From Tumebacillus lacus (lineage in GTDB: Bacteria > Bacillota > Bacilli > Tumebacillales > Tumebacillaceae), in contig NZ_JAPMLT010000003.1 in the NCBI RefSeq assembly GCF_026410385.1, forward strand, positions 248,001-312,000: DNA of 64,000 bases. Reading direction: 5' to 3'. Position numbers and translations under genes: made by a program. The notes below the pieces were generated by a model. The model was not told the origin of the DNA and did not search any database. It saw only the letters and a list, made by a program, of their open reading frames with translations. Positions 1 to 7,916 of this stretch are shown piece after piece. The number at the start of each line of letters is the position of its first letter. The first letter of the stretch is position 1.

Positions 1-1288
1 AGTCGTTTGCTTTGATGACGGTCAGCACCGGGCCAAAGATCTCTTCTTGGGAGATGCGGGCGTCGCGGTGGACGTTGCCGAAGATGGTCGGCTTGATGAA
101 GAAGCCGTTTCCTTCTGCCGCGCCGCCGCCGCAGAGCAGCTCGCCTTCGCCTTTGCCGATCTCGATGTACTTCAGGATGTTGTGGTAGGAGTTCTCGTCG
201 ATGACCGGGCCGAGCGAGACACCCTGTTGGTGCGCCGGGCCGACGGTCAGCTTTTCGGTAAAAGCGACCAGTTCGGTCATGAACTCTTCGTAGATGTCTT
301 GGTGCACGATCACACGGGAGCAGATCGAGCATTTTTGACCGGAGAAGCCAAACGCGGACATCGCGATGACCGGAACGGCCGATTTGATGTCGATGTCTTT
401 GTCGACGATGATCGAGTCTTTGCCGCCCATCTCCAGCACGACGCGCTTGAGCCATTTTTGGCCGTCATGCACTTTCGCAGCGCGCTCGTTGATGCGGATG
501 CCGACTTCTTTGGAGCCGGTGAAGGAGACGAAACGGGTATTCGGATGGTCGACGAGGTAGTCGCCGATCTCTGCGCCCGAGCCCGGCAGGAAGTTGACGA
601 CGCCAGCCGGCAAGCCCGCTTCTTCGAGCAGCTCGACAAACTTGGCAGCCAGCACCGGAGTCGGGGTCGCCGGTTTGAGGATGACGGTGTTGCCCGCGAC
701 GAGCGCTGCGGTGGTCATGCCCGCCATGATCGCCATCGGGAAGTTCCACGGCGGCACGACGATGCCGACCCCAAGCGGAATGTAGGTCAGTTCGTTGTCT
801 TCGCCTTCGACGCGGGTGAGCGGTTGTTCTTCGGAGAGGCGCACCATCTCACGGCCGTAGAAGTCGATCAGGTCGATCGTCTCCGCCAGATCGGCGTCCG
901 CCTCGCCCCAGTTTTTGCCCGCCTCGTAGGAGAGCAACGCGTTGAACTCGTAGCGATGGCGACGCAACAACGCTGCCGTTTTGAACAAGACGCGGGCGCG
1001 CTCTTTCGGAGCGACTTTTTTCCACGTTTTGAACGCCGCTTGGGCGGTGTTCATCGCTTCTTCCGCTTGGGCGCGGGTCGCTTTGGCGACGCGGCCGATC
1101 ACTTGGTCTTTGTTGGACGGGTTGATCGAGACGAAGTGCGACTCGCCTTTGACACGCTTGCCGCCGATGATCAGGTCGTACTCGGTGCCAAACTCAGCCG
1201 CGACCTTTTCCAGTGCCGCGACCATTTTCTCGCGCACTTCCGGTTGGGTGAAATCAAGAACTTCTTCGTTTTTGAATTCCGTTACCAT
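1..1288 (-). CDS. rocA: L-glutamate gamma-semialdehyde dehydrogenase (1-pyrroline-5-carboxylate dehydrogenase), 3' end outside window
   Basis: The enzyme oxidises glutamate-gamma-semialdehyde (from proline or arginine breakdown) to glutamate with NAD+. Reading the minus strand from the ATG at 1288, the frame stays open to the window edge and covers about 429 of the roughly 515 residues usual for the family. It contains the aldehyde-dehydrogenase signatures PPWNFP, FTGSKEVG, VLEMGGKD and the catalytic cysteine in SGQKCS. A good ribosome site (GGAGGAGAG) lies just before the ATG. It starts only 31 bp after the EamA transporter gene and probably shares its transcript. The missing C-terminus is due to the window edge, not to a mutation. 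RocA/PutC-type identity is confident; the symbol is by analogy with Bacillus. Confidence 0.93.
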   Translation of the reverse strand, partial: MVTEFKNEEVLDFTQPEVREKMVAALEKVAAEFGTEYDLIIGGKRVKGESHFVSINPSNKDQVIGRVAKATRAQAEEAMNTAQAAFKTWKKVAPKERARVLFKTAALLRRHRYEFNALLSYEAGKNWGEADADLAETIDLIDFYGREMVRLSEEQPLTRVEGEDNELTYIPLGVGIVVPPWNFPMAIMAGMTTAALVAGNTVILKPATPTPVLAAKFVELLEEAGLPAGVVNFLPGSGAEIGDYLVDHPNTRFVSFTGSKEVGIRINERAAKVHDGQKWLKRVVLEMGGKDSIIVDKDIDIKSAVPVIAMSAFGFSGQKCSICSRVIVHQDIYEEFMTELVAFTEKLTVGPAHQQGVSLGPVIDENSYHNILKYIEIGKGEGELLCGGGAAEGNGFFIKPTIFGNVHRDARISQEEIFGPVLTVIKAND

Positions 1289-1319
1289 GTTCTCTCTCCT
1301 CCTGGGATCTCAAGTGAAT

Positions 1320-2270
1320 TTAAGCTGCTTTTGCTGCTGCTGCCGCTCGAGCTGCGACGCGGCGGTTGTACAGGTTGTTTGCCACCAGAGCGATGATCGT
1401 GATCCCCGCGCCGAGCAGTTCGACGGAGGTGAACGTGCCGCCTTGGATGATCGTGATCGTAAAGGTGGTGATCGGCACGAGGTTCATGAACAGAATCCCG
1501 TTGATCGGGGTCAGGATGCGGTTGCCGAAGTTCCAGAGGAAGACGGCCATAACGCCTGCGATCATCGCCATGTAGAGCAGTTCCCAACCGACGGAGAAGG
1601 TGCCTTCCAACGTCGGAACGGACAGCAGGCCAAACGCGGTGCCTGCGATGGTGATCAACAGGACGGAGATCATGCCAAGCAGAGTCGACAGCGCGGTGTA
1701 GCGGATCGGGGACCAGGTCGGGAACGTGGTGCCGCCGATGGTGTAGATGACCCAGCTCAGTGCGCCGAGGTAGATCAAAATGTCACCGATCAGGTTTTCC
1801 GTGGTCGCCAGCAGCGTGGCCGGATTGCCTTTGGTGATGACGAGCAACACGCCGAACAGCGCGACGAGCATCATGCCGATCCCGAAACCGCTCGGTTTTG
1901 CACGGCCGAGCAGCGTGTTGACGATCAGGGTGTTGACCGGCATCAGCGCCATGATGATCGACGCGACGACCGCGCCGGAGACGCCGAGCATTTTTTGGCC
2001 TGCAAAGGTCAGGAAGGAGAAGCCCGCAAAGCCCATGGTGCCAAAGAAGTACAGCCACCAGCCGCGGTTGTCAAAGCCGAACGATTTTTTGCCTTCCATC
2101 AGGGCGAGAAGAATCAAGAATACGATGACTGCGGTGCCGTAGCGAATGCTCGTAAACCAGAACGGGTCCATGACTTTGAGGATGTTGCCCGCAACCGGGA
2201 ACATGCCGCCCCACGCGACCACGGCGAGGAAACAAAAGATCATGCCCTTAACTAATCCATCGCGATTCAT
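1320..2270 (-). CDS. EamA/DMT-family transporter
   Basis: This is a 316-residue, highly hydrophobic protein of the drug/metabolite transporter superfamily, with about ten membrane helices arranged as two EamA repeats (for example GMIFCFLAVVAWGGMFPVAG near the N-terminus and ILIYLGALSWVIYTIGG at the start of the second half). Such proteins usually export amino acids or small metabolites. The C-terminus is a short Ala/Lys tail. I chose the ATG at 2270: TAAGGAGTG lies about 14 nt upstream, whereas the in-frame GTG at 2285 would overlap that ribosome site. It sits between the ANL ligase and rocA in the same direction, so it may export the product or precursor of that pathway; the substrate is unknown. 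Confidence 0.85.
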   Translation of the reverse strand: MNRDGLVKGMIFCFLAVVAWGGMFPVAGNILKVMDPFWFTSIRYGTAVIVFLILLALMEGKKSFGFDNRGWWLYFFGTMGFAGFSFLTFAGQKMLGVSGAVVASIIMALMPVNTLIVNTLLGRAKPSGFGIGMMLVALFGVLLVITKGNPATLLATTENLIGDILIYLGALSWVIYTIGGTTFPTWSPIRYTALSTLLGMISVLLITIAGTAFGLLSVPTLEGTFSVGWELLYMAMIAGVMAVFLWNFGNRILTPINGILFMNLVPITTFTITIIQGGTFTSVELLGAGITIIALVANNLYNRRVAARAAAAAKAA

Positions 2271-2333
2271 AACAGGTTTCCACACTCCTTAGTATTTATA
2301 TCTTTATGTTACGATTTGCATTCTAGCATACAT

Positions 2334-3794
2334 TTACATGACTTGGTATAACATTTTCAAGTCTTTTTCTTTTACTTTACCGGACATGGAATACGGGATT
2401 TCTGCCACCATTCGCACGTGTGCGTTTGCAAAGCCCAGCTCTTGGACAGCTGCGATCACGTCCACGCCGATCATCTCTTCGTTCGCCTCGTGTTCCGGCA
2501 TGATGAAGATGTGCAGTTCACTGGAGGAGTCGACCATCACGTAGAGATCGTCGATGCCCGCGATGTCCCGCAGACGGTTGTCCACTTCATAGACGTTGAA
2601 CTCGCTGTTCGAACGGCTCGCGAGGAACAGGTAGCCTTCTTCATCAAACCAGCCATAGTCGGGGGTGATGATGTAGACTTTGTCGTCGATCACCACGGCG
2701 TCCGATTTTTTGAACAGGTAGCCCGCCATGTTTTGGTACGAGTAGATCGCCACTTTGCCTTTGACGCCGGTCGGAGCGATCTGGTGGAACTCGTCGAGGA
2801 TGACGATGTCGCTGCCGTCCATCACGAGGCCGACGCTGTCCGGGTGGCGGCGGATGTTTTCCGGGCGCGAGATCGTGTTGACGCCGGTCTCCGTCGAGCC
2901 GTAGTACTCATGCACCACCGGGCCGAGCACGTCGAGGGAGCGATGTTTGAGCTGCACCGGGAAGTTTTTGCCGCCGACGATCAGGAATTTGAGCTTCGGC
3001 TCTTCGGTGACCGCTTGGGTCTCGAACGCTTTGACGACGCGATGCAGGGTCGGTGGCACCATCAGCGTGACGGTGACGCCGCGGTCGACCATCAGTTGCG
3101 CCATCGAAGCCGGGCGCGCTGCGTCGCCGAGCACGACCGTGCCGCCCAGTCCCATAAACAGGCGTGCCCAGCCGGTCGCCGACACATGGTAGAACGGCAG
3201 CGAGACGAGGAACACGTCCGTTTGGTCGAAGTGGAAGTTTTCGATCAGATAGCCGAAGCGGCGCGCGTCGAACGGCGCGTTGCGGTAGACGACTTTCGGC
3301 AGACCGCTGGTGCCGGAGGTGAAGGACAACGATTCGAACGGACGCTCGATGCCGGCCAGTTGCAGCTCCAGCCCGTCGAACTCGTCACTGAGCAGAGACG
3401 GCAGTTCGGTCTCCAGGCAGATCACCGGGATGTTCAGCTCCGACGCGATCTGCAGAGCTTCGTCGGCAAATTTCTCGCCGTAGACGAGGCAATCCGCTTC
3501 GATGCTCTTGACGCAGTGCGCTTTTTGCTCGTAGGTGGCCGTGAAGTCGAGACCGACAAACGGGACTTTCAGCGTGGAGAACGCGCCCATCAAGATGACG
3601 ATCTCGTAGCGGTTTTCCGCCATGTAGGCCACTCGTTTGAACGAGAGCGCATCGTGTTTGTTTACCAGACCGCGCAGGCAGCGCTCGGTGAGCAGTTGCA
3701 GCTCCGGCCATGCGACGACGCGATCTCCTTCAATCAACGCGGGATGCTGCGGGTATTTCGCGGCCATCTCGCCCATCTTCATCAACGGAATCAC
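2334..3794 (-). CDS. ANL-superfamily AMP-dependent synthetase/ligase
   Basis: This is a 486-residue adenylate-forming enzyme. It shows the P-loop-like A3 motif SFTSGTSGLPKVV, the A5 motif YYGSTE, the hinge-region PDYGWFDEEGYL and the C-terminal A10 lysine motif SMSGKVKEKDL. Such enzymes activate a carboxylate with ATP and transfer it to CoA, a carrier protein or an amine; I cannot tell which substrate. The start is a GTG at 3794 with AAGGAGTG seven bases upstream. It overlaps the stop of the decarboxylase gene by 4 bp (GTGA), so the two are probably translationally coupled. An open frame extends upstream of this start but overlaps the decarboxylase and is not real. No carrier protein is encoded nearby. 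Confidence 0.88.
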   Translation of the reverse strand: MIPLMKMGEMAAKYPQHPALIEGDRVVAWPELQLLTERCLRGLVNKHDALSFKRVAYMAENRYEIVILMGAFSTLKVPFVGLDFTATYEQKAHCVKSIEADCLVYGEKFADEALQIASELNIPVICLETELPSLLSDEFDGLELQLAGIERPFESLSFTSGTSGLPKVVYRNAPFDARRFGYLIENFHFDQTDVFLVSLPFYHVSATGWARLFMGLGGTVVLGDAARPASMAQLMVDRGVTVTLMVPPTLHRVVKAFETQAVTEEPKLKFLIVGGKNFPVQLKHRSLDVLGPVVHEYYGSTETGVNTISRPENIRRHPDSVGLVMDGSDIVILDEFHQIAPTGVKGKVAIYSYQNMAGYLFKKSDAVVIDDKVYIITPDYGWFDEEGYLFLASRSNSEFNVYEVDNRLRDIAGIDDLYVMVDSSSELHIFIMPEHEANEEMIGVDVIAAVQELGFANAHVRMVAEIPYSMSGKVKEKDLKMLYQVM

Positions 3795-5320
3795 AGCGAT
3801 ACACTCCTTGTCTCTCGTTTGGCCATCCGCTCGTCTTTGACGATGATGATGTCGACGCCGGATGATTCGATCTCTTGCAGGTCTTGCAGCAGGCTCGGAT
3901 CGGACACTTCGCCCGGCACCAGCACCGGCACGCCGGGCGGGTACGGGATGACGAACGAGTCGATCACTTCCCCGTTTTTCAACTTTTCTTTGACCTCGTA
4001 GTACTCGGCGAGATCGTTTTGAATCCACTCGGCCGACTCGTTTTGCACATCTCCTGCCAGCACGCGTTGTTGGAAATCGATCATCGCGTTGAGGAGCTTG
4101 TCCGCATGCTCCGGACGCACGCCCAGATGAACGTTGATCAAAAAGGCCGTGTGCGTGTGGCGGTTGATATACACGCCGTGCTCGTGGAAAGCGAAGTCTT
4201 TGAACATCTTCGGTGACACGCCGAGTTTGGACATGTCGACCGGGATTCGCAGCGGATCGAGTTGCACGTATTCGCGCATGTCGTCGGCGATGAACGAGTC
4301 ATCGACGAGAGCGTACTGAGAGAGCCGCTCGTCGTTCAAAATTCGTTCGCGCAGCGAGTCGGCGACCAGCAGCGCCTTATCCACCATCCCTTCGCCCTCC
4401 AGGGCGATCTGCGCGCGCCCGAGCTCAAGGGAAACCAATATCGGATAGCTCGGCGAAGTCGTATGCATCATGAACTTGTTCGTTTCAAAACGCCGCACCG
4501 CGTCTTGCGGCCCGTAGATGTGGATAAAGGAGGCTTGGCGCAGGCAACTCAGCGATTTGTGAGCCGATTGCGACGTCACGACGGTAAAGTTTTTGTCCGG
4601 CATCTCCTCGGCCAGTTCGGCCGCGACCTGCATCGCCGAGAATGGGCGGTAACGCGGGTGGAAGAAGCCAAACGCCGACCATGCCTCATCGACCAGGAAG
4701 GAGACGTTGTCGTGAATCTCCAGACACTCGCGGAAGATCCGCTTGATGTCGTACGTGACACCTTCATAAGACGACCCGTTGATGACGACCAGCGAGAAGG
4801 GGCGTCCGGACTCGTACGCCTTGCGGTACTCCTCGATCAAGCGCGTGACGGAGAAATGGGAACGGCTCATCCCTTTGCAGACGAACTCGCCTGGCAGATA
4901 GGTCACTTCCGCCTTGTTGCTCTGCATGCCGAAGTGAATCGACTGATGGCACGTCTTGTCCACCAATGCGCGGTCGCCTTCGTTCAACAGCGAGCGCAGA
5001 GCGATGTAGTTGGCCATCGTTGTGCCCATCGTGATGTAGAGCGAGCTTTTCGCGCCAAATGCTTTGGCTGTCATCGCCATCGACTCTTTGATGATCCGTC
5101 GGGGCAGGATCGGTGAATCGAACACTTTCCCCGAGTAGGTCACCTCTGTTTTGAAATACTCCTGCCCGAACAAAGCGTTGTACTTGTCACGGATCGGTGA
5201 ATCCGTGAGAGACCGCCCTTGCGAGATCGGCAATGCATGAAAAGACACGATCTCCCGCTCCGTCAGTTGAATCAGGGTATCAGCGATTGGCGTAACCGAT
5301 TGATCAATCGTATTGCTCAT
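3791..5320 (-). CDS. PLP-dependent Orn/Lys/Arg decarboxylase family protein
   Basis: This 509-residue protein belongs to the fold-type I basic amino-acid decarboxylase family. The PLP-binding lysine is in SQSAHKSL (about residue 255), preceded by the cofactor-binding segments TMGTTMANYIAL, HQSIHFGM and LVDEAWSAFG. The C-terminal region ends with the family motif YPPGVPVLVPGE. These proteins usually decarboxylate arginine, ornithine or lysine, but several clades act on other amino acids, so the substrate is open. I chose the ATG at 5320 (weak site GGGTGA); sequence upstream is AT-rich and looks like a promoter region, not coding. It is the first gene of the unit that continues into the ANL ligase, EamA transporter and probably rocA. 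Confidence 0.9.
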   Translation of the reverse strand: MSNTIDQSVTPIADTLIQLTEREIVSFHALPISQGRSLTDSPIRDKYNALFGQEYFKTEVTYSGKVFDSPILPRRIIKESMAMTAKAFGAKSSLYITMGTTMANYIALRSLLNEGDRALVDKTCHQSIHFGMQSNKAEVTYLPGEFVCKGMSRSHFSVTRLIEEYRKAYESGRPFSLVVINGSSYEGVTYDIKRIFRECLEIHDNVSFLVDEAWSAFGFFHPRYRPFSAMQVAAELAEEMPDKNFTVVTSQSAHKSLSCLRQASFIHIYGPQDAVRRFETNKFMMHTTSPSYPILVSLELGRAQIALEGEGMVDKALLVADSLRERILNDERLSQYALVDDSFIADDMREYVQLDPLRIPVDMSKLGVSPKMFKDFAFHEHGVYINRHTHTAFLINVHLGVRPEHADKLLNAMIDFQQRVLAGDVQNESAEWIQNDLAEYYEVKEKLKNGEVIDSFVIPYPPGVPVLVPGEVSDPSLLQDLQEIESSGVDIIIVKDERMAKRETRSVSL

Positions 5321-5453
5321 AGTTTCACCCGCTGTTCCGAATTTTTGGTCAATCTGTTTGACCGGCCAGAATTCATTATGATTGTAATTTGCTGATATCG
5401 ACCCCTCTCTCTTACTTTTGAACTTGATTTTAATATTTTTGGGTTCACCAATA

Positions 5454-5482
5454 TTTTTACTACCCATCACTACAATTGTCAA
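5454..5482 (-). promoter_or_regulatory. Candidate SigA promoter of the decarboxylase operon
   Basis: On the minus strand TTGACA (5477-5482) is followed after 17 nt by TAAAAA (5454-5459), inside an AT-rich stretch between the decarboxylase and the next terminator. The -35 is a perfect match and the -10 matches 4 of 6. Predicted from sequence only. Confidence 0.5.
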
Positions 5483-5542
5483 TGGTATATTTTTAATAAA
5501 TTGCTCTAATTCCAAAATATCAGTAATACCTACATAATAGGC

Positions 5543-5576
5543 AATAAAATAGGGCTCCCTTTAGAAGGGAGCCCTG
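5543..5576 (-). terminator. Intrinsic terminator after the small membrane-protein gene pair
   Basis: The stem AGGGCTCCCTT/AAGGGAGCCCT with a 3-nt loop is followed on the minus strand by TATTTTATT. It lies directly downstream of the gene ending at 5591. Confidence 0.85.
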
Positions 5577-5590
5577 TGTTTACTAAACAG

Positions 5591-5950
5591 TTAACTTAAA
5601 AACCACGAAAATGCATAGAAGAGAACGGTGTATACCAATGCAGTAACCAACCAGCCGATCACACCGTCATTGCCCTCTCGCGCGCGCATCCGGTACGGGA
5701 TCAACGCCCCGAGCAAACCGGACACATACAGGCCGATCACCGACAGCAGGTTGGAGCCGCTGGCGTACAGATAGAAGCCGATGTACGTGGAGAACAGAAA
5801 GGACACCCAGAAGCCGGCGATGTACAACACCACCCGCAACACATCGTTCGTATGTCCTTCCATCGGATTTATCCGACCGTTGCGGCGGATGATCAGGAAC
5901 AGCCAGATGGCAGCAGCGAGCGGCAACAGGATTGTAATGATATTGTTCAT
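5591..5950 (-). CDS. Hypothetical small membrane protein
   Basis: I do not recognise a named family for this 119-residue protein. It has about four hydrophobic helices: an N-terminal one (IITILLPLAAAIWLFLII), two in the middle (VVLYIAGFWVSFLFSTYIGF and LLSVIGLYVSGLLGALIP) and a C-terminal one (WLVTALVYTVLFYAFSWFL), with short basic loops between them (RRNGR, YRMRAREG). It overlaps the upstream gene by 4 bp (ATGA), so both are likely made together. A terminator follows immediately. It is probably an integral membrane protein of unknown role. Confidence 0.7.
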   Translation of the reverse strand: MNNIITILLPLAAAIWLFLIIRRNGRINPMEGHTNDVLRVVLYIAGFWVSFLFSTYIGFYLYASGSNLLSVIGLYVSGLLGALIPYRMRAREGNDGVIGWLVTALVYTVLFYAFSWFLS

Positions 5951-6162
5951 AAATTGTAATCTTCCTTTCCTTCTGTGATACGACCGTTGAACTTTTCCAC
6001 ATGACGTTCAAACACCTCGTCGGTCACGTCCCCAACATGGGCGCGATACATCCCCAGCGAGATCTCAAACCCGTCCTTGTCGTTGATGTCAGTAAACACG
6101 GCGATTCTCACCGTTCCGGTTGACATTCTATATGTAGAGTAAAAAGTTTCAGAATTTGTCAC
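5947..6162 (-). CDS. Hypothetical 71-residue soluble protein
   Basis: This is a small acidic protein without membrane segments or a recognised motif. Its central part (GTVRIAVFTDINDKDGFEIS) looks like a beta-rich domain. Translation probably begins at the GTG at 6162, with AGAGGAGATG about 6-8 nt upstream; the ATG between them is followed at once by a stop. The 4-bp overlap with the downstream membrane-protein gene suggests a two-gene operon. Its 5' side faces the divergent desaturase-like gene across about 170 bp. Function unknown. Confidence 0.6.
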   Translation of the reverse strand: MTNSETFYSTYRMSTGTVRIAVFTDINDKDGFEISLGMYRAHVGDVTDEVFERHVEKFNGRITEGKEDYNL

Positions 6163-6259
6163 ATTTACATCTCCTCTTTGAAAGTGCGTTATGCTCTCGT
6201 ATTCAATTGGCTATAGTGGTACTAAGTGTGCCAGACGACAAAAGTCCCAAACTTTGCTA

Positions 6260-6288
6260 TCGAAGTTTTCTGACTCGCAGTCTATACT
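6260..6288 (+). promoter_or_regulatory. Candidate promoter of the desaturase-like gene
   Basis: TCGAAG (6260-6265) and TATACT (6283-6288) are spaced by 17 nt, about 45 nt before the ATG at 6333. The -10 is strong and the -35 is weak, which may mean an activator is needed. Confidence 0.4.
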
Positions 6289-6332
6289 GAAGGCACACAC
6301 GTCTACTTTATCAATAGAAAAGAGGCATCTGA

Positions 6333-7217
6333 ATGATCCTACTGCCACACCTTGACCATCGACTGGAACAGCGCCTGATCGACCTGTACAATGACCACTT
6401 GGAACGCGCTGAAAAAATAGATTGGAGCTACCACGAATTTGTTCCGTGGGAATTGGGTCGCTCCTACAAAGAGCACCCTTGGACCATCGAACAACGCCCT
6501 CTGCCGCCTGCTATCTACTCTGCCATTGAAACAGCATTGCTCACAGAAGTCAACCTGCCCTGGTTCACGACCTACCTGTCGTCGACGTTCGTCGGTTCGC
6601 TGGATGTGATGAAGGAGTTTATCCACACGTGGGTCGCCGAAGAAGACCAACACAGCAACCTGCTGGAAAACTACCTGCTGCTCACCCGCAACTCTTGCCC
6701 GAACGAACTCCACCAACTGCGCAAGACGGTCGTGAAGGGCGGCTTTGAGTCTTCGTTCACCACGCCGATCGAAGCGATCTCCTACGCCTCGATGCAAGAG
6801 TTGGCGACGCTGGTCTTCTACAACAACGTCGCCAAAGCTGCAACGCCGTATGACCCGGCTCTCGGGACGCTGCTGCGCCGTTTGGCGAAGGACGAGGCGT
6901 TGCACTTCGCCTTCTACCGCGACGTCGTAAAAGCCCATCTGGAGCTGGAGCCGAACTACATCATCTATGTGTCGAACGTGCTGAAGAACTTCTTCATGCC
7001 GGGACACAACATGCCGAACTACGAGCAGCGCATGAAGACGATCGCCCGCGAAGCTTCCTACGGTCCGTCGCACTTCTACAACCAAGTGACGAAAGTGCTG
7101 ATGGAGTACTGGGATGTCGAAGGCCTGCGCCCGAGCGCACCGGAAGCGGAACTCGCTCGCCTCGACCTGCTCAAGCACACCTCGCGCCTGGAGCGCATCG
7201 CCAAGCGGTACGCGTAA
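6333..7217 (+). CDS. Acyl-ACP-desaturase-like (fatty acid desaturase type 2) diiron protein
   Basis: This 294-residue, all-helical protein resembles the soluble acyl-ACP desaturases of plants and mycobacteria. The six carboxylate/histidine ligands of the diiron centre can be traced: E in LLTEVNLPWF, EExxH in WVAEEDQHSN, E in SMQELATLVF and ExxH in AKDEALHFAF. These enzymes use O2 and reduced ferredoxin to desaturate acyl chains bound to ACP; related diiron proteins act on other substrates, so the exact reaction is uncertain. The ATG at 6333 follows AAAAGAGGCATCTGA. It is transcribed alone, away from the decarboxylase/ligase genes, and ends in a perfect terminator. A role linked to the neighbouring ligase is possible but unproven. 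Confidence 0.82.
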   Translation: MILLPHLDHRLEQRLIDLYNDHLERAEKIDWSYHEFVPWELGRSYKEHPWTIEQRPLPPAIYSAIETALLTEVNLPWFTTYLSSTFVGSLDVMKEFIHTWVAEEDQHSNLLENYLLLTRNSCPNELHQLRKTVVKGGFESSFTTPIEAISYASMQELATLVFYNNVAKAATPYDPALGTLLRRLAKDEALHFAFYRDVVKAHLELEPNYIIYVSNVLKNFFMPGHNMPNYEQRMKTIAREASYGPSHFYNQVTKVLMEYWDVEGLRPSAPEAELARLDLLKHTSRLERIAKRYA

Positions 7218-7224
7218 CACAACG

Positions 7225-7263
7225 AAAAGACCGACAGCCTTGGAGGCTGTCGGTCTTTTTTTG
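7225..7263. terminator. Bidirectional terminator between convergent genes
   Basis: A 16-bp perfect stem (AAAAGACCGACAGCCT/AGGCTGTCGGTCTTTT) with a 3-nt loop ends in a run of T on the plus strand and also reads as a terminator on the minus strand. It serves the desaturase-like gene and the homogentisate operon. Confidence 0.92.
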
Positions 7264-7274
7264 TGCGCTGCCTC

Positions 7275-7892
7275 TTACTTTTTGCGTTCCAGTTCGAACG
7301 TGTCGGTTACCCGCACGTAGTCGCTGCCGGCCAGACGACCGACCGGCTGCAGAGCGGCGGTGTCGATGCCGACCTTGCCTTCGCGCTGCACCGACTCGTC
7401 GACGTGCAGGGCGATCACCTCACCGAGGATCAGCGCGCCTGCGCCCGCCTCGTCGCCGCCGATCTCGACGATCTGCGTCAAGCGGCATTCGAAGTTGACG
7501 AGCGACTCCCCCACGCGCGGTGCTTTCACTTTGTGCGAAGCGACCGGGGTCAGCCCCGACTGGTCAAATTCGGAGACGCCGTGCGGGTACTCGCCCGCCG
7601 TCTGGTTCATCTGCGGCACGATGCCTTCGGAGACGATGTTGACGACAAACTCTTTTGTGTCCTCGATGTTGCGGAGCGTGTCCTTTTTCGCGCCGTCCGA
7701 GCCGCGACGCATCGCGGAGAAGCAGATCGTCGGCGGGTTGGCTGCGACCACGGTGAAGAAGGAGAAGGGCGCCAGATTGGTCCGACCCTCTCCGTCAACA
7801 GTGGAAACGAAGGCGATCGGACGCGGCAACACCGCGCCGATCAAGTATTTATAGACGTCATTCCAAGGCATGCCTGCCGGATCGATGTGCAT
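7275..7892 (-). CDS. Flavin reductase family protein
   Basis: This is a 205-residue protein of the flavin reductase-like (split-barrel FMN-binding) family, seen in PRPIAFVSTVDGEGRTNLAPFSFF near the N-terminus (broken here as the typical R-P-I-A-x-V-S-T and N-x-A-P-F-S-F-F motifs) and NPPTICFSAM. Members bind FMN and either reduce free flavin for a partner oxygenase or act as oxidoreductases. It is the last gene of the tyrosine/homogentisate operon, 24 bp after hmgA, and shares its terminator. No two-component oxygenase is encoded beside it, so its role in this pathway is unclear. Confidence 0.85.
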   Translation of the reverse strand: MHIDPAGMPWNDVYKYLIGAVLPRPIAFVSTVDGEGRTNLAPFSFFTVVAANPPTICFSAMRRGSDGAKKDTLRNIEDTKEFVVNIVSEGIVPQMNQTAGEYPHGVSEFDQSGLTPVASHKVKAPRVGESLVNFECRLTQIVEIGGDEAGAGALILGEVIALHVDESVQREGKVGIDTAALQPVGRLAGSDYVRVTDTFELERKK

Positions 7893-7916
7893 GAGATGTC
7901 TCTTCCTCGCTTCCGT

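Noticed and set aside
3795-4028. N-terminal extension of the ANL ligase
   Set aside because: It overlaps the decarboxylase in another frame; the GTG at 3794 has a perfect ribosome site and 4-bp overlap.
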